7,561 nucleotides of DNA from Parcubacteria group bacterium CG10_big_fil_rev_8_21_14_0_10_35_15. Lineage in GTDB: Bacteria; Patescibacteriota; Minisyncoccia; Minisyncoccales; GWA2-46-15. Each line of letters begins with the position of its first letter. Position 1 is the stretch's first letter. Below are positions 4,543 through 7,561 of this stretch, one piece after another. The DNA is taken from positions 1 to 7,561 of the forward strand of contig PFDL01000010.1 in the NCBI GenBank assembly GCA_002772575.1, written 5' to 3'. Below the pieces are notes generated by a model. That model saw nothing but the letters and a program-made list of their open reading frames with translations, had not been told where the DNA came from and searched no databases. Both the position numbers and the translations under genes were made by a program.

Positions 4543-6996
4543 ATGGCAGACACGCAAAATTCAGTTAAAATTTGGCAAAAGATTTCTAAGACAACCATCT
4601 TATCGTTAATCTTTTTATTGCCTTTATTCTTTTTGCCATTTGCTTCAAATGTTCTAGATTTCAATAAGCAGGCTCTTTTAGTTGTTTTCGTTTTAGTTTC
4701 ATTTTTTGCTTGGTTATTAAAGTCTTTAATAGAAGAAAAGATTAATTTAGATACCAGTAAATTTAATCTAATTCCGGCGATATTTTTGGTTGTTACAATC
4801 TTATCAACTTTATTTTCTAGCTATAAGTATGGCAGTTTCTGGGGTTGGCCATTGGTAGTGGCGCCAAGTTTATTGACGGTATTGGCTTTAATTATCCTTT
4901 ATTTTCTAATTTTACATCTTTTCCGCAAGCCAGAAGAGATTTTTGGTTTGATTTTTGTTTTGATGATTTCTGGTTTAATTGTTTCTTTATTTTCTTTATT
5001 TCAGGTGTTTGGAAAATTTGCCTTGCCTTTTGATTTTGCCAAATTGAATTCGTTTAATACCATTGGTTCAACAAATTCTTTGGCGATTTTTATGGCTATT
5101 ATTCTGCCATTGGCAGCTATTCTGGTTTTTATTTCAAAGAATCGCTGGCTTAAGAGTTTAATCTCGTTATTTTTGGGTTTGTCATTAATTCTGCTTTTGG
5201 CTATAAATTTTCAGACAGCTTGGTTGGTTCTATTGATAAGTTCTTCTATTATTTTAATTTTTGGAATTTCCAGAAGGGAAATGTTCAATTTAAGATGGTT
5301 GTTTTTGCCAATGTTGTTTCTGGCAGTAGCTTTATTTGCTTTAGTAATTAAGACTTCTGTTTTTCCGATTGTGACTTTGCCCGCAGAGATTTCTCCGTCA
5401 TTTTCTGCCAGTCTTAAGATTGCCTGGGAAACTATGAAAGAATCTAATTCTCCTTTTTCCTGGCTATTCGGATCCGGTCCGGGCACTTTTGTTTATGATT
5501 ATTCAAAGTATAAGCCTTTGGATATTAATCAGACAGAGTTTTGGGCGACAAGATTTAGTTCCAGTCCTTCAGAGCTTATTGATAAGTTAGCGACTACTGG
5601 TATTTTTGGTTTTCTCTCTTTTTTGGCAGTAATTATTGCCAGTATTTTAGTCGGGTTTAGGGCTGTTATGTCTAAGGAAGAGAAAAAAGACAGTTTGGTT
5701 TGGATGATGACAATAGGAGTTTTATCCAGTTTAATTGGGTCGGTGATTGGTCTTTTGTTCTATCCGGGTAATGTTTCCTTAATGTTTTTATTTTGGTTAT
5801 TAGTGGCATTGATCTTTAGTTTGTCTGGAAGTAAATCAAAAACATTTAATTTGCAAGCAGTTTCGGGGCTGGCTGAAGGAAAATCCAAAACAGGCACTTC
5901 TTTGATGACAATGGGGGTTTCTTCTACTTTTATTGCTGTATTGATTGTGTCTATGTTTATCTTCTTTATTCAAGGGCAGAGATTCTTTGCCGAAGCAAAT
6001 TATATGAAAGCATTGGCTAGCGTTCAAAAATCCGATAATGATACGGCTATCAAATATTTGAACACGGCTATTCGTTTAACCGACGAGAAGCAAGATAATT
6101 ATTGGAGAGACTTATCACAGGTTTATCTTTTTAGAATAAATGAAGAACTTCAGAAAAAAGATTTAACTCAAGAAAAGATGAGCCAAAATGTGAGCAACTT
6201 TATTTCTCTATTAGTTGGAGCCGCGAAATCTTCAACCGATTCTTCGCCAAAAAATGTGGCTAACTGGACTATTAGGGGATATGTTTATAGGAACATAATA
6301 CCTTTAATTACTAGTTCGGATGAATGGGCTGTCAAATCTTATGAAGAAGCAATTAAGCTTGATCCAAAAAATCCATCTATTTATACGGATTTTGGACAAA
6401 TTTACACAACTAGAGCAGATAGTTTAGAAAAGGAAACAGAAAAAGCATCTGAAAAACAAGAAGCTTTAAATCTAGCAAAGATAAATTTCCAAAAAGCCTT
6501 GGATTTAAAATCGGATTATGCTCCAGCCAGATTTCAGCTAGCTATGATTGATATTAGGGAAAATAAAATAAAAGACGCGATTGTTAAGTTAGAGCAAACA
6601 AAAGAGATTGCGCCGTTTGATGCCGGTTTGGGATTTCAATTAGGACTTATTTATCAAATGGATAAACAAATAGATAAAGCTCAGGCCGAGTTTGAAAGAG
6701 TGATTGTTCTTGATCCGAATTATGTCAATGCTAAATATTTTTTAGGTCTGATTTATGATGACAAGGGACAAAAAGAAAAAGCGCTTGAGCAGTTTGAAAA
6801 GATTGCCCAATTAAATCCAGATAATGACTTAATTAAGAATATTTTGGTAAATTTGAAAGCTGATAAACCCGCTCTTGAAGGATTAACTCAGCCCCAGCCG
6901 CCAATTAAGGAAACTCCAGAGGAGCAATTGAAACCGGGAGCTGAAAAACCAGTTGAGACAAAAACTCCTTCACCCAGCCCCACCCCTAAAAAATAG
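4543..6996 (+). CDS. O-antigen ligase/Wzy-like polytopic membrane protein with C-terminal TPR domain
   Basis: An 817-aa membrane protein. About 13 hydrophobic segments lie between residues 18 and 478 (for example 18-35, 43-63, 104-127, 131-153, 175-197, 350-371, 386-406 and 454-478). The large loop after about 270 carries FGSGPGTFVYDYSKYKP (309-325), matching the G-x-GPG-x-F motif of the O-antigen ligase/Wzy_C/PglL superfamily, followed by a helix at LATTGIFGFLSFL (349-361). These enzymes move glycans from a lipid carrier onto an acceptor or polymerise them outside the membrane. Residues about 485-770 are tetratricopeptide repeats, including WAVKSYEEAIKLDPKNP (595-611), AKINFQKALDLKSDYAPA (645-662) and DKAQAEFERVIVLDPNYVNA (711-730); these are probably extracytoplasmic. 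A Pro-rich tail (783-817) ends the protein. The substrate is unknown: ligase, polymerase and protein glycosyltransferase are all possible. A related gene starts 16 nt downstream. Confidence 0.85.
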   Translation: MADTQNSVKIWQKISKTTILSLIFLLPLFFLPFASNVLDFNKQALLVVFVLVSFFAWLLKSLIEEKINLDTSKFNLIPAIFLVVTILSTLFSSYKYGSFWGWPLVVAPSLLTVLALIILYFLILHLFRKPEEIFGLIFVLMISGLIVSLFSLFQVFGKFALPFDFAKLNSFNTIGSTNSLAIFMAIILPLAAILVFISKNRWLKSLISLFLGLSLILLLAINFQTAWLVLLISSSIILIFGISRREMFNLRWLFLPMLFLAVALFALVIKTSVFPIVTLPAEISPSFSASLKIAWETMKESNSPFSWLFGSGPGTFVYDYSKYKPLDINQTEFWATRFSSSPSELIDKLATTGIFGFLSFLAVIIASILVGFRAVMSKEEKKDSLVWMMTIGVLSSLIGSVIGLLFYPGNVSLMFLFWLLVALIFSLSGSKSKTFNLQAVSGLAEGKSKTGTSLMTMGVSSTFIAVLIVSMFIFFIQGQRFFAEANYMKALASVQKSDNDTAIKYLNTAIRLTDEKQDNYWRDLSQVYLFRINEELQKKDLTQEKMSQNVSNFISLLVGAAKSSTDSSPKNVANWTIRGYVYRNIIPLITSSDEWAVKSYEEAIKLDPKNPSIYTDFGQIYTTRADSLEKETEKASEKQEALNLAKINFQKALDLKSDYAPARFQLAMIDIRENKIKDAIVKLEQTKEIAPFDAGLGFQLGLIYQMDKQIDKAQAEFERVIVLDPNYVNAKYFLGLIYDDKGQKEKALEQFEKIAQLNPDNDLIKNILVNLKADKPALEGLTQPQPPIKETPEEQLKPGAEKPVETKTPSPSPTPKK

Positions 6997-7012
6997 TTTT
7001 TGATTTAAACAA

Positions 7013-7561
7013 ATGAATTCTAGGCTTGATCGCATCTTGAATTACAGCATTTGCTTGCTTGTGTTTTTATTGCCGATATTTTGGGTTCCTTTTTTCTTTG
7101 AAGCTTGGGAATTTCCAAAGCAGATTTTGCTATTGTCTTTGAGCTTACTAATTTTTACTTTGTCTTTAATCAAAGCATTTTTACAAAGAAGTTTTAAAAT
7201 CTTATGGCCTTTTGACGCTTTGGTTTTAGGATTTCTTCTGATTGCGGTTCTGGCCAGTATTTTTTCAGTTGACAGGATCTTCAGCCTGTTTGGATTCTAT
7301 GGCCGGTTTTCCGACAGCCTGCTTAATCTAATCAGCCTTGGCTTAATCTTTTTTTCCGTCAGCCGCAGCTCTAAAGAACCTGACGTTAGGCCGTTAAAAG
7401 CGTTTTTGCTTTCAGGGTTATTAATAACAATTCTTGGTTATTATTCCATTTTAGCGCGACATAGCAATTTTAATTTAGTTGCTCCTTCGCTTGAGGGTTT
7501 GGCAATGTTTCTGGTGCCCTTGCTGTTTTTAAGTTTAAATTTAGATTTTAAAAGAATATCT
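7013..7561 (+). CDS. Second O-antigen ligase/Wzy-like membrane protein (partial, 3' end outside the window)
   Basis: ATG 7013 opens a frame without stops to the window edge (183 codons), beginning MNSRLDRILNYSICLLVFLL. The translation is strongly hydrophobic, with about five or six membrane segments. It resembles the N-terminus of the preceding 817-aa protein by eye: FLLPIFWVPF then EFPKQILL against FLLPLFFLPF then DFNKQALL, and ASIFSVDRIFSLFGFYGR against STLFSSYKYGSFWGWPL, with the next hydrophobic blocks in the same order. It is therefore probably a diverged tandem paralogue. The ligase motif loop and any TPRs would lie beyond the window. It starts 16 nt after the previous stop with no clear Shine-Dalgarno, which suggests one operon. 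Confidence 0.8.
   Translation, partial: MNSRLDRILNYSICLLVFLLPIFWVPFFFEAWEFPKQILLLSLSLLIFTLSLIKAFLQRSFKILWPFDALVLGFLLIAVLASIFSVDRIFSLFGFYGRFSDSLLNLISLGLIFFSVSRSSKEPDVRPLKAFLLSGLLITILGYYSILARHSNFNLVAPSLEGLAMFLVPLLFLSLNLDFKRIS

Noticed and set aside
5211..5486. A 91-codon minus-strand open frame opposite the ligase-like gene
   Set aside because: It lies within the membrane-protein coding region and has no independent support.

Overview
The window is AT-rich, tightly packed and coded entirely on the + strand. It uses the standard genetic code. Several things suggest a member of the Patescibacteria (CPR), probably Parcubacteria-like: a minimal competence set, a short DprA with a 'SGFMYGGD' motif, an IS200-like/RAYT transposase, and a large membrane protein joining an O-antigen-ligase-like core to TPRs. 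This is inferred from protein style; no marker gene is present to confirm it.

Layout. Bases 1-81 are the Pro/Glu-rich tail of an upstream gene. A Y1/HUH transposase of the REP-associated (RAYT) type follows (141-842), flanked by two identical directly repeated hairpin elements (81-107 and 850-876). Next comes a competence/DNA-processing block: comF (888-1526), dprA (1550-2437), comM/yifB (2443-3981) and yraN (from 3971 or 4031, to 4381). Spacings are -11 to +23 nt, so these genes are probably co-transcribed. A third copy of the transposon-associated hairpin lies across the yraN stop codon. After a 161-nt AT-rich gap holding a candidate promoter, two tandem O-antigen-ligase/Wzy-like genes follow: a complete 817-aa protein with C-terminal TPRs (4543-6996), and the first 183 residues of a second one (from 7013) that runs off the end.

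How the genes fit together. ComF, DprA and ComM belong to the DNA-uptake/transformation pathway: DprA loads RecA on incoming single strands, ComM extends branch migration, and ComF supports uptake. YraN is a PD-(D/E)XK nuclease-fold protein often found next to comM and dprA. The two Wzy/PglL-like proteins belong to cell-surface glycan polymerisation or transfer and look like a separate transcription unit.

The most unusual content is two families of short palindromic repeats. Family 1 is a decamer, GTTGAWGTCT, present in 1, 2, 2 or 3 units and always followed by the arm AACYTCAACAG. It brackets the transposase, ends yraN, and also occurs inside the transposase reading frame. Family 2 is a perfect 17-bp palindrome containing AAGGAG. 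It sits over the ribosome-binding site of dprA and, in opposite orientation, at the 5' end of yraN.
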